A stretch of DNA of 64,000 nucleotides from positions 100,270-164,269 of the forward strand of contig NZ_MIEH01000010.1 in NCBI RefSeq assembly GCF_001754075.1. The letters run 5' to 3'. The stretch is from Merdimonas faecis (GTDB taxonomy: Bacteria; Bacillota; Clostridia; Lachnospirales; Lachnospiraceae). Positions 56,001 to 63,991 of the stretch are shown here, piece by piece. Each line of letters begins with the position of its first letter. Position 1 is the first letter of the stretch. A program made the translations under genes and the position numbers. The notes beneath the pieces are model-generated. The model was not told the origin of the DNA. It did not search any database and was given only the letters and a program-made list of their open reading frames with translations.

Positions 56001-57230
56001 TTCTGCAGTGCAGAGGGAACCGCCGCATTTCACACAGACCTGCCGTTTGGCAAGTATTATGTGAAAGAAGTTGCCACGGATCAGCATTATCTTTTGTCAG
56101 AAGAAACCTATCCTGTGGACTTTACCTACCAGGGGCAGGATACCGCTGTTGTCCATATTTCTGCAAATGAGGGAAATGCCATTGAGAATGAACTGATCCG
56201 GGGAAAAATCTCCGGACGGAAAGTAGATACGGACGGGGAGGCACTGGAAGGCGCAACAATCGGTCTGTTTTCCGCAGGTGCAGAAGAATTTACGGAAGAA
56301 ACCGCCTTAATGGTAACAACTTCTGATGAGGACGGAGCCTTTGCATTTGAGGATGTACCCTTTGGCAGATGGATCGTCCGGGAGATTGCAAGCCCGGAAG
56401 GATATGTGCTGAATGAGGCCCTCCACTATGTATCGGTTACGGAAGATGAGGAAGTGATCGAGGTGGAGCTGATTAACAAACTCATTGAGGGCAGTGTCCG
56501 TCTTACAAAAGTGGACGCAGAATATCCGGCGAACAAGCTGACGGGCGCTGTATTTGAGCTGTATGAGGATACGGACAAAGACCAGAAACTGACCGAAAAG
56601 GATGAACTTGTGGGAGAAATCCCGGAAATCTCAGAAGGCATTTACCAGACGGACGGTCTGCTCTACGGAGGATATTTTGTGAAAGAAAAGACTGCCCCGG
56701 AAGGCTTTAAGCTGGATGAGAACGCCTATTACTTTGAGATCAGCGAGGACGGAAAGATTGTAGATGTGGAAAATGAGGCGGGCATTGGCTTTATAAATCA
56801 GCCGATTACCGGGAAACTGGAACTGACCAAGACAGATGTTGCGGATGGGAAACCTCTTCCAAACGCCGGATTCCGCATTAAGGACGAAGATGGAAATATC
56901 GTTGCCACAGGCGTAACAGATGAGAACGGGATCGCCATCTTTACTCTGCGGTATGGAAAATACACCTATCAGGAGTACAATGCGCCGGAAGGCTATGAGA
57001 TTGATGAGTCCGAATACGCCTTTGAGATCAAGGAGGACGGACAGATCGTAAAGGCTACTATGACCAATGAAAAGATCCCGGAGGAATTGATTACGACACC
57101 AAAGACCGGGGATGACAGCAGACCGGGCCTGTGGATCGGGTTATCTGCCCTGTCCGGAGCAGGTGTGGCAGTCTTTGGTATTCTGACCGCAGTGAAAATG
57201 AGAAAAAGGAAGGGGGAAGATAAAGCATGA
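53016..57230 (+). CDS. Thioester-domain, Cna-B repeat surface protein with sortase-type anchor
   Basis: This 1,404-residue protein starts at GTG 53016, 6 nt after GGAGGAG; an ATG at 53001 has no site of its own. A signal peptide (KKIKQLFRKGVALALAAVTT, cleavage near AAS) leads to a thioester domain with Cys84 (AYCIEPG) and Gln143 (ATQMVIWE), which can bond covalently to host or cell targets. Ten Cna-B/SpaA-type domains follow from about residue 305, each opening like GxIxIxKT and closing with an E-box like YTLVEVQAPYGY. The isopeptide Lys/Asn/Glu logic appears retained in most. The end has TPKTG (1361-1365), a hydrophobic helix and RKRKGEDKA, a variant LPXTG signal. It is element cargo and probably an adhesin for mating-cell or host contact. 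Confidence 0.9.
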   Translation: MKKIKQLFRKGVALALAAVTTLSVLPAATVSAASQRATITFAYCYDGNGNTIRYQQTASHNGITFSHAGEARTRIYADGDNAYCIEPGISLHTGNTLEKDASVVWNNLGKAKQDAVNLALLYGAQGSMGSLSGTEDEKVLATQMVIWEIVTGCRNASAPYAQTDAKFYNSLCVGGANSGIAGAYQQIISGMVSHGTIPSFASGSTDSAPQELKWDGKQYVLKLTDSNGVLSKFNFTSSNSDVKLSTSGNTLTITSSKAIAGNVQLSATKKIPTVSSSAKLIAYGDPSLQDIVTGVENTAAVKAYLNVKIPYGHIQIVKTSEDGVVAGLKFQITGNGIDQTVTTGEDGTIKVENLQPGTYTVTELTENRYEPQKAQTVEVKGGETAAVDFSNILKRGDLKVTKTSEDGLVEGMKFHLYGTSLSGIPVDEYAVTDSAGVAMFSDILISGDTPYTLEEVETADRYVVPADQSVTVNWNEVTNATVHNVLKKFRVTVAKTDRETGTPQGDATLAGAVYGIYDGDTLIDTYTTDGNGSFTTKYYVCGDNWTIREISPSEGYLLDETSYHVGAEATLYTVELNDTSNDVTEQVIKGRISIIKHTDDGSTQIETPEEGAEFQVYLKSAGNYDSAKDSERDTLVCDENGYAETKDLPYGIYTVHQTKGWEGREMIGDFDVYISSDGEVYRYLINNRLFESYIKVVKKDAETGNTIPLAGAGFQIYDESGNLVTMQYTYPEVTKLDTFYTGSDGYLITPEVLPYGNYTLVEVQAPYGYVLDSTPVPFTVSEEQSGEDSGVTVITVEKEDMPQKGKILVSKTGEEFSSVQVSGDGVVDKDGNLAEGENIYTPVYAVTGQAGAVYEVIAAEDIVTPDGTVRANAGDVVDTITTDEEGKAETKELYLGKYQIVEKTAPDGLVLNTETHEVELTYAGQEVSVTEADTAFYNERQKVTVDLTKTLEQDEIFGIGNAGEIQNVAFGLYAAEDLTAADGSVIPADGLIEIVFCSAEGTAAFHTDLPFGKYYVKEVATDQHYLLSEETYPVDFTYQGQDTAVVHISANEGNAIENELIRGKISGRKVDTDGEALEGATIGLFSAGAEEFTEETALMVTTSDEDGAFAFEDVPFGRWIVREIASPEGYVLNEALHYVSVTEDEEVIEVELINKLIEGSVRLTKVDAEYPANKLTGAVFELYEDTDKDQKLTEKDELVGEIPEISEGIYQTDGLLYGGYFVKEKTAPEGFKLDENAYYFEISEDGKIVDVENEAGIGFINQPITGKLELTKTDVADGKPLPNAGFRIKDEDGNIVATGVTDENGIAIFTLRYGKYTYQEYNAPEGYEIDESEYAFEIKEDGQIVKATMTNEKIPEELITTPKTGDDSRPGLWIGLSALSGAGVAVFGILTAVKMRKRKGEDKA

Positions 57231-57316
57231 ACGCAAAGATGTGGATCACGGTCATTTTAGTGGTATTTATCGCAGGGGCATTGATCTGGCTGAATCTGCG
57301 GAACCGTAAGAAATAG
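57227..57316 (+). CDS. Small single-pass membrane protein (29 aa)
   Basis: The ATG overlaps the surface protein stop as ATGA, with AAGGAAGGGGGAAG upstream. The 29 residues are MNAKMWITVILVVFIAGALI and a basic end (RNRKK), one transmembrane helix. Coupling to the adhesin suggests a role in its export or sorting, or simply coincident translation. No family is recognised. Confidence 0.65.
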   Translation: MNAKMWITVILVVFIAGALIWLNLRNRKK

Positions 57317-57382
57317 ACAGAATGTGACAGGAGGCGGCGGTCAGCCGCCTCTTTACATACCGGACGAAAGGAGGTGTAAAAG

Positions 57383-57592
57383 TTGGCACAGATCAACCAT
57401 AAGGCTGTCCGTTCCCTCTCAAAGCTGATGGAGGCGGGATTTGACAGTGAAAAAACAGTCTTAAATATGACAATGGATGATATTTTGTCTCTGCCGGGGA
57501 TCACAGTGGCAGAAATCGGGATGATCAATGAGATCCAGAAAGCAGTAAAAGCCGGGAAATTTATCACATTTTTGGGAGGAGGGGAGATATGA
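57383..57592 (+). CDS. Conserved-looking element protein (69 aa), TTG start
   Basis: This 69-residue protein starts at TTG 57383, 6 nt after AAAGGAGGTG. It is helical: INHKAVRSLSKLMEAGFDSE, DDILSLPGITVAEIGMINEI, with a possible small helix-turn-helix. I do not recognise a named family. It overlaps the next gene by 4 bases (ATGA) and belongs to the small-ORF run typical of such elements. Confidence 0.65.
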   Translation: MAQINHKAVRSLSKLMEAGFDSEKTVLNMTMDDILSLPGITVAEIGMINEIQKAVKAGKFITFLGGGEI

Positions 57593-57855
57593 GCAGTGGA
57601 AACATGATCTGCTTTACAGACAGCCGGGAAACCCCGCTTTTTTCTCTCTCAGACAGTTCTTTTCTGCGTCTGGAGTATGACAACGGGGATTGCTCCTGCG
57701 CTTTCTGTCGTTACCACAGTGAGGAACAGGTGGAAATAGATGGAAAGTGCAGGAATATCCGTCAGTTTGCAAAGCAGATGGAGAAGAATGGAATCCGGTA
57801 TCGGCCCATGAGTGAGAAAAAGAGGAAAGGAGTCAGAACACATGGCAAGATATAA
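57589..57855 (+). CDS. Small element protein with Cys/His cluster (88 aa)
   Basis: This 88-residue protein starts at an ATG overlapping the preceding stop. It contains DNGDCSCAFCRYHSEEQ with three Cys and one His (CSCAFCxxH), a possible metal site, then a basic C terminus. It overlaps the next gene's start by 14 bases. No family is recognised; coupling and frame support a real gene. Confidence 0.65.
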   Translation: MSSGNMICFTDSRETPLFSLSDSSFLRLEYDNGDCSCAFCRYHSEEQVEIDGKCRNIRQFAKQMEKNGIRYRPMSEKKRKGVRTHGKI

Positions 57856-58198
57856 CGCAATGGAAGAAACCTTTACAGAAGTCCGGGTGTTAGGGAAACC
57901 AGCCCTTTTTCATGATCTGAGGATTGACCGGAGTACCGTACCAAAAGGGCTGTATTTATATGAAGTGCGGCATGATGATGAAGGGTGGGGAGATCCGGTG
58001 CAGATTGCAAAGGGGATCATGGTCAATCATTTTGGCTCTATTATTACCCGTGAACCCATCAGACTGCCACCACACGGGTATTTAGATATTGATCCAGAAA
58101 AGGACTGGGATTTTTGTGATGGAGATTGCCGCACAGTCCGGGAGTTTATGGAAAAATACCCACCTGCCCGGCAGAAGGAAAAAGAACAGGAACGATAG
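57842..58198 (+). CDS. LPD28-like element protein
   Basis: This 118-residue protein contains ALFHDLRIDRSTVPKGLYLY, RHDDEGWGDPVQIAKGIMVN, LPPHGYLDIDPEKDW and CDGDCRTVREFMEKY. These blocks are typical of LPD28-type domains found in Clostridia integrative elements, where they often accompany large polyvalent proteins. The ATG at 57842 follows AGGAGTC; an earlier start lies within the previous gene. Biochemical role is unknown. The giant methylase/helicase gene starts 12 bases later. Confidence 0.72.
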   Translation: MARYNAMEETFTEVRVLGKPALFHDLRIDRSTVPKGLYLYEVRHDDEGWGDPVQIAKGIMVNHFGSIITREPIRLPPHGYLDIDPEKDWDFCDGDCRTVREFMEKYPPARQKEKEQER

Positions 58199-58210
58199 GA
58201 GGACAGAGTT

Positions 58211-61200
58211 GTGGCAAAGAAGAAATATGATCTGATCACAGACCTCTATGCTGAGGCGGTCAAGGAAGTAACTGCCAGTCCGGAAAACTGGCTGTCTTTC
58301 CTGCGCTCTGCCTGCCGGAACTTCCGGCTGCCTTTTGATGACCAGATTCTAATCTATGCACAGCGCCCACAGGCGTCCGCAGTGCTGCCTATGAAAGTTT
58401 GGAATGAGAAGTTTGGACGGTGGGTAAAGCGGGATTCCAAAGGAATCGCCGTTTTTGACAAGGACAGTCCGAAACTGCGGCTGAAATATTATTATGACGT
58501 TTCCGATACGCAAGAAGGGCGTTTCCGCCGCCTGCTCCGGCCAGTGCCTTTGTGGGAAGTGCCGGAAGAATATCAGCCGGATGTGCGGGAAACCCTTGCC
58601 AATGCTTTTGGTGTGGATGAGACAGTGACAGGATTTGCGGAAACCATACTGGAGGCGGCAAAGATTGCGGCAGAAGATAACTTGGCGGATTATCTGCCGG
58701 ATCTGCTTGCAGGACGGAAAGGCAGTTATCTGGAAGAGGTGGACGAGTACAACGTAGAGGTGGAAGCCCGACAGCTTTTAGCGGCCAGCACTGCTTATAT
58801 GGTCATGGTACGGTGCGGCGTGGATACTGACCTGTATCTGGACACAGAGGATTTCCGGAATATCACGGATTTTAATACGCCGGAAATGGTCAACCTGTTT
58901 GGCGTTGCGGCCAGTGATGTGGCGGAAATGGCATTATCCGAGATTTCCGATACCGTCCATAAGCTGAGAAAGGCAGAGAGAAAGAAAAATCGTACCTTTG
59001 CCGGAAGAGAGGCAGGCCGATATAATGAAAGCGAAAACAGAGAACAGATTACAGAAAGGGGCGTTACACATGAGAGCGATCACATACAGCAGACAGGGCG
59101 ATTATCTTCTTCCGGATCTGACCGTGCCGGACGAACCGGAAGTACACCGTGGGAAGTACGCTTCCCTCCGTCATACTTATCTGAAAAATTACCGGTATGG
59201 GATGTATCTGAACCTGCTGACAAAAGGAGAACTGAACCGACATCTGAACGAAGTGCAGAGAGAGGCACAGGAGAGGATGGAAGTTCTGACCGAACAGATG
59301 AAAGCAGCCTGGGGCGTGACAGAGGAACTGAAAGCGAAAGACCAGATGGCGTGGGTACAGCAGATGAACAACATCCGGCAGGCAGCGGAAGAGATCGTGA
59401 TGAAAGAGCTGATCTACAGCTAACCGGACAGGAACCACAGTCGGAAGAGGAAAGGCAGGAACCGACTGCAGAGCCACAGCTAACGGTGGCAGAACAACAG
59501 ACATTTTTGGAAGAACTGGCAGGAGAGGAATCTCCTGCTTTTTCTATGCCACAGGAAATCATCGACCATGCACTGCAGATGGGGTCTTCCTTTGAACATG
59601 GCAAATACAGAATTTACTCCTATTTTCTGCAAGGACACAGCAATAAGGAGAGAGCAGATTTTTTAAAACAGGAATACGGGATATGGGGATCAGGATCGGA
59701 CTATTTAGGAGAAAAATTTAACCGGGGAACCAGTGCAAAAGGGTATTTTATCAAATGGAAAGACTATGAAACTACCCTGAAATGGACAGCGGTTGCAAAA
59801 CGGATCGAGGAACTGATTTCTGTCGGACGGTATATGACAGAAAAGGAACTGGAGTATATCCCGGAGTATGAAAAAGGAGTTCTGGCGAGAGGTATTTATA
59901 ACTTTTTCTATCATCAGCCGGAGACGTTTTTACGTCCGTATCCGTATGGCTCAGATTATCATAGAGCGATAGACCAGATCCGTCCGCAGCTTGATGATCC
60001 AAACCGGGTAAAAGAAATCCTTTCCATGATGGAAGAGGTTCTTGCGGGAACCGCAGATTACGATCAGCGATACCCGTCTATGCAACAGGCGCACCAGGAC
60101 CTTACGGATTACCGGGACGGAGCGTTCAGCTTATTTACTCCAATACCAGCCGAAAGAGAAAACACGCAGGCTCCCCCGGAGCCTGTCCCGGCACAGAGCC
60201 GGGAAGAGGTTCTGGCCGGACGTCTCAATGCGTTTTACCAGTCATATGACTGGTATGAATATCAGGATACAATTGAGGCAGGAGAGGCACAGGAAGATGT
60301 TCTGCGCCAGTTGCAGGAACAGTTGGAAGATCCCCAGTCTGTGCAGGAAATTTACAGTTATCTGATCCGTGTCCGGGAAGGGATGGACACGGAGGATGAA
60401 AACTATTCCGAAGTGTCTGAACTGATCGCCGGGATTGCAGACTTACCTGCTATGAATCCGCCTTATGACCTGCAGGTGGATACGATTGTCACAATAGGCA
60501 CAAAGGAATATTCCATTGACTTTATCTCCGATGAGATGGTGGTTCTGCGTGACCAGATGTATCCGCTCTTCACAGAGGAAATGCCAAGAGAGGTGTTTGA
60601 CCGCCGGGTACGGGAAAATCCGGCGAATGATCATCTGAAGGTATACAGGAAACCATCAGAGGAACCAGCCGAAAAAGACAAGGAGGAACCGGCTCCCACA
60701 CAGGAAATGGCGCAGGAGCAGGAGGACGGATTTACCGGGATAAAACCGGAGGACAATCCTTTTGAGAAGGAACCGGAAGAAGTTCTGGAGGATCTGGCCC
60801 CGGCATGGGCACAGAAGAAACCTGCCGGGAGGGTAAGAGGGTTTGATCTGCACCCGGAAATTCCCCAGGAGAGCCGCAGCCAGTATCGGATCACGGATGA
60901 GCATTTGGGGGAGGGCACCGCTAAAGAGAAGTTCCGTGCGAATCTCATGGCGATCCAGCTATTGAAGAAGTGTGAGGAAGAAAACCGCTTTGCTACGCCA
61001 AAGGAACAGGAGATCCTTTCCGGATATGTTGGCTGGGGCGGCTTATCTGACGCTTTTGACGAGACGAAATCTTCCTGGTCAACGGAATATCTGGAATTAA
61101 AGACGGTCCTGACAGAGGAAGAATATACTGCTGCGAGACAGTCCACACTGACCGCCTTTTATACGCCGCCGGTGGTCATCAGCGCCATGTATCAGGCGTT

Positions 61201-63991
61201 GGAGAACATGGGATTGAAATCCGGGAACATTCTGGAGCCAAGCTGCGGAACGGGAAATTTTATCGGACGGCAACCGGAGAGTTTGTCTGACTGCAAGGTT
61301 TACGGTGTGGAGATCGACAGCATTTCCGCCCGGATCGCACAGCAGCTTTACCAGAAGTCCACCATCGCTGCTCAGGGCTTTGAGGACGCAGATCTGCCGG
61401 ACAGCTTTTTTGATGTAGTCATAGGAAATGTGCCGTTTGGAAGTTATAAGGTGTTGGACAGGAAATACGATAAGTACAACTTTCTGATCCACGACTATTT
61501 TATCGCAAAATCCATTGACAAGACGAGGCCGAAAGGTGTGCTTGCACTGATTACGTCCAACGGGATCAGCGGCGGGACAATGGATAAGCGGGATGACCGG
61601 GTGCGGAGATATATCGCCCAGCGGTGCGACCTGTTAGGTGCGATCCGCCTGCCAAATAATGCTTTCCTTGCCAATGCCGGTACAGAGATCAATACAGATA
61701 TTCTCTTTTTCCAGAAGCGGGAGACGCCGAGAGACTTAAATGTGGATCTGCCGGACTGGGTGGAAGTGGAGAAGATCTATGAAAATGACCATGTGAATGA
61801 ACAGGGCGAGAGCCGACACCGGGTGGTCAGTATCAATCCCTATTTTCAGCAGCACCCGGAAATGGTACTGGGCGAGCAGGAGATCGTGTCCGGCCCGTAT
61901 GGGCCACAGCTTGTATGCAAGCCTTATCCAGACAGGGATTTAAAGGAACTTCTGGAGCAGGCAGTGGAGAACCTTGAGGCGGAGATCACGGATTATGAGG
62001 CGGAAGAGTTGGTGGAGGAAGAGGACCATTCCATCCCGGCTGATCCGTCTGTGGCAAACTTTTCCTATACGGTTTATGACGGGAAGATCTATTACCGGGA
62101 AAACAGCCGCATGAAACCGGTGGAACTATCCGTGACAGCGCAGAACCGTGTGAAAGGCATGATTGCTATCCGGGACTGTACCAGGGAGCTGATCGCTTAC
62201 CAGACCGAAGGGTATCCCGATGAAGAGATTGAAAGACAGCAGAAAAAGCTGAACCATTTGTATGATCTGTTTCAGAGAAAGTATGGACTGCTGAATTCCA
62301 GGGCAAACAGTATGGCGTTTTCTGATGACAGCAGTTACCCTCTTCTCTGTTCCCTTGAGATTGTGGCAGAGGACGGAACGCTGGAACGGAAGGCGGATAT
62401 GTTCACGAAACGGACCATCAAGCCTCACGAGACGGTAACGAAAGTGGATACCGCAAGTGAGGCTTTATCTCTGTCCCTTTCTGAGAAAGCCTGCGTGGAC
62501 ATGGAGTATCTGTGTTCCCTGACCGGGAAAAGCGCCGGCGAGGTGGAAGAAGAACTAAAAGGCGTGATCTTCCGTCTGCCGGAGTCTGAGGGCATGGAGC
62601 AGCCCCGGTTTGTATCTGAGGACGAGTATCTTTCCGGCAACGTGCGAAAGAAACTGCGGGAGGCAAAGCAAGCAGCGGAAATCTCGGAAACATACCGGAG
62701 CAATGTGGAGGCACTGGAAAAAGTACAGCCCAAGGATCTGACCGCTTCTGAGATCAGTGTACGATTGGGAGCCACATGGATACCGGAATCGGATATCGCA
62801 GATTTTATGTTTGAACTGTTGCAGACGCCGAACTATTCCCAGTGGAAGATCAAAGTCCATTTCTCCCGGCATACCGGGGAATGGAATATCGAAGGGAAGA
62901 GCATGGACCGGGGAAATCCCCGTGTTACCAATACCTATGGAACAAACCGGGTAAATGCCTATAAGATCATAGAAGATACGCTGAATCTGCGGGATACCCG
63001 TGTGTTTGACTATGTGGAGGATGAGGAGGGAAAACGTAAGCCAATCCTGAACAGAAAGGAAACCGCCATTGCACAGGGAAAGCAGGATCTGATCAAGCAG
63101 GCGTTCCAGGAATGGATCTGGAGAGATCCGGAGCGCAGACAGAGGCTGACCGCAGATTATAATGAGCAGTTTAATTCCATCCGCCCAAGGGAGTATGACG
63201 GGAGCCATCTGCATTTCTATGGCATGAACCCGGAAATTACTTTGCGGAAACACCAGAAGGACGGCGTGGCCCGGATCATTTACGGCGGGAATACGCTGCT
63301 GGCCTATGTGGTGGGCGCAGGAAAGACCTATACGATGGTGGCGGCTGCGATGGAGTGCAAACGGTTGGGGCTGTGCAATAAATCTATGGTCGTGGTGCCA
63401 AATCACATCATCGAGCAGTTCGCCGCTGAGTGGCTCCAGCTTTATCCGGCAGCAAATATTTTAGTGGCAACGAAAAAAGATTTTGAGAAGAAAAACCGGA
63501 AAAAGTTCTGCGGCAGGATTGCTACCAGCGACATTGACGCCGTGATCATCGGGCACTCCCAGTTTGAGAAGATTCCCTTAAGTGTCGAGCGGCAGGAACG
63601 TATGCTGCAGATGGAGATTGACGAAATCATCGAAGGAATCGCAGAGGCAAAAAAGATCCAGGGGAGCCGTTTTACGGTAAAACAGATGGAGCGGACCAAG
63701 AAATCACTGGAAACACGTCTGAAACGGCTCCATGACCAAAGCCGGAAAGATGATATGATCACGTTTGAGGAACTGGGCGTAGACCGTTTGTTTGTGGATG
63801 AGGCGGACGGCTATAAGAACCTTTACCTGACAACCAAGATGCGGAATGTGGGAGGGGTCGCACAGACCGAAGCGCAGAAATCCTCTGATATGTATATGAA
63901 ATGCCGCTATCTGGATGAGATCACGGGAGGAAAGGGGGTAATCTTTTCAACAGGAACACCGGTCAGCAATTCTATGGTAGTGCGCCCGTAA
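58211..63991 (+). CDS. ArdC-like / N6-methylase / helicase giant protein, interrupted near its end
   Basis: This gene is open for 1,926 codons from GTG 58211, 8 nt after AGGAGG. The N-terminal ArdC-like ssDNA-binding region is residues about 5-80 (NWLSFLRSACRNF, ILIYAQRPQASAV). A Glu/Arg/Ser-rich linker covers about 255-420. An N6-methylase has LEPSCGTGN (about 1008-1016) and NVPF (1073-1076). A helicase has GAGKT (1702-1706), DEAD (1863-1866) and GTPVSNSM near the end. The frame ends at VVRP-stop only because a group II intron start appears to be inserted at 63980, so exon 2 should be outside the window. Such proteins may protect the element from restriction and unwind DNA during transfer. 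A TnpV-like gene overlaps in another frame. Confidence 0.88.
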   Translation: MAKKKYDLITDLYAEAVKEVTASPENWLSFLRSACRNFRLPFDDQILIYAQRPQASAVLPMKVWNEKFGRWVKRDSKGIAVFDKDSPKLRLKYYYDVSDTQEGRFRRLLRPVPLWEVPEEYQPDVRETLANAFGVDETVTGFAETILEAAKIAAEDNLADYLPDLLAGRKGSYLEEVDEYNVEVEARQLLAASTAYMVMVRCGVDTDLYLDTEDFRNITDFNTPEMVNLFGVAASDVAEMALSEISDTVHKLRKAERKKNRTFAGREAGRYNESENREQITERGVTHESDHIQQTGRLSSSGSDRAGRTGSTPWEVRFPPSYLSEKLPVWDVSEPADKRRTEPTSERSAERGTGEDGSSDRTDESSLGRDRGTESERPDGVGTADEQHPAGSGRDRDERADLQLTGQEPQSEEERQEPTAEPQLTVAEQQTFLEELAGEESPAFSMPQEIIDHALQMGSSFEHGKYRIYSYFLQGHSNKERADFLKQEYGIWGSGSDYLGEKFNRGTSAKGYFIKWKDYETTLKWTAVAKRIEELISVGRYMTEKELEYIPEYEKGVLARGIYNFFYHQPETFLRPYPYGSDYHRAIDQIRPQLDDPNRVKEILSMMEEVLAGTADYDQRYPSMQQAHQDLTDYRDGAFSLFTPIPAERENTQAPPEPVPAQSREEVLAGRLNAFYQSYDWYEYQDTIEAGEAQEDVLRQLQEQLEDPQSVQEIYSYLIRVREGMDTEDENYSEVSELIAGIADLPAMNPPYDLQVDTIVTIGTKEYSIDFISDEMVVLRDQMYPLFTEEMPREVFDRRVRENPANDHLKVYRKPSEEPAEKDKEEPAPTQEMAQEQEDGFTGIKPEDNPFEKEPEEVLEDLAPAWAQKKPAGRVRGFDLHPEIPQESRSQYRITDEHLGEGTAKEKFRANLMAIQLLKKCEEENRFATPKEQEILSGYVGWGGLSDAFDETKSSWSTEYLELKTVLTEEEYTAARQSTLTAFYTPPVVISAMYQALENMGLKSGNILEPSCGTGNFIGRQPESLSDCKVYGVEIDSISARIAQQLYQKSTIAAQGFEDADLPDSFFDVVIGNVPFGSYKVLDRKYDKYNFLIHDYFIAKSIDKTRPKGVLALITSNGISGGTMDKRDDRVRRYIAQRCDLLGAIRLPNNAFLANAGTEINTDILFFQKRETPRDLNVDLPDWVEVEKIYENDHVNEQGESRHRVVSINPYFQQHPEMVLGEQEIVSGPYGPQLVCKPYPDRDLKELLEQAVENLEAEITDYEAEELVEEEDHSIPADPSVANFSYTVYDGKIYYRENSRMKPVELSVTAQNRVKGMIAIRDCTRELIAYQTEGYPDEEIERQQKKLNHLYDLFQRKYGLLNSRANSMAFSDDSSYPLLCSLEIVAEDGTLERKADMFTKRTIKPHETVTKVDTASEALSLSLSEKACVDMEYLCSLTGKSAGEVEEELKGVIFRLPESEGMEQPRFVSEDEYLSGNVRKKLREAKQAAEISETYRSNVEALEKVQPKDLTASEISVRLGATWIPESDIADFMFELLQTPNYSQWKIKVHFSRHTGEWNIEGKSMDRGNPRVTNTYGTNRVNAYKIIEDTLNLRDTRVFDYVEDEEGKRKPILNRKETAIAQGKQDLIKQAFQEWIWRDPERRQRLTADYNEQFNSIRPREYDGSHLHFYGMNPEITLRKHQKDGVARIIYGGNTLLAYVVGAGKTYTMVAAAMECKRLGLCNKSMVVVPNHIIEQFAAEWLQLYPAANILVATKKDFEKKNRKKFCGRIATSDIDAVIIGHSQFEKIPLSVERQERMLQMEIDEIIEGIAEAKKIQGSRFTVKQMERTKKSLETRLKRLHDQSRKDDMITFEELGVDRLFVDEADGYKNLYLTTKMRNVGGVAQTEAQKSSDMYMKCRYLDEITGGKGVIFSTGTPVSNSMVVRP
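59070..59423 (+). CDS. tnpV: TnpV-like protein nested in the methylase/helicase gene
   Basis: Frame +1 relative to the host gene encodes 117 residues with the TnpV family pattern: AITYSRQGDYLLPDLTVPDE, LRHTYLKNYR, YLNLLTKGELNRHLNEVQRE, EELKAKDQMAWVQQMNNIRQ, EEIVMKELIYS. TnpV is a small protein of Tn4451-type elements whose role is uncertain. The ATG at 59070 follows AGAAAGGGG; an in-frame ATG at 59025 would add 15 residues. The region of the giant protein it overlaps (residues about 287-405) is a low-complexity linker, as expected when the other frame is the constrained one. Translation of both frames is inferred. Confidence 0.78.
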   Translation: MRAITYSRQGDYLLPDLTVPDEPEVHRGKYASLRHTYLKNYRYGMYLNLLTKGELNRHLNEVQREAQERMEVLTEQMKAAWGVTEELKAKDQMAWVQQMNNIRQAAEEIVMKELIYS

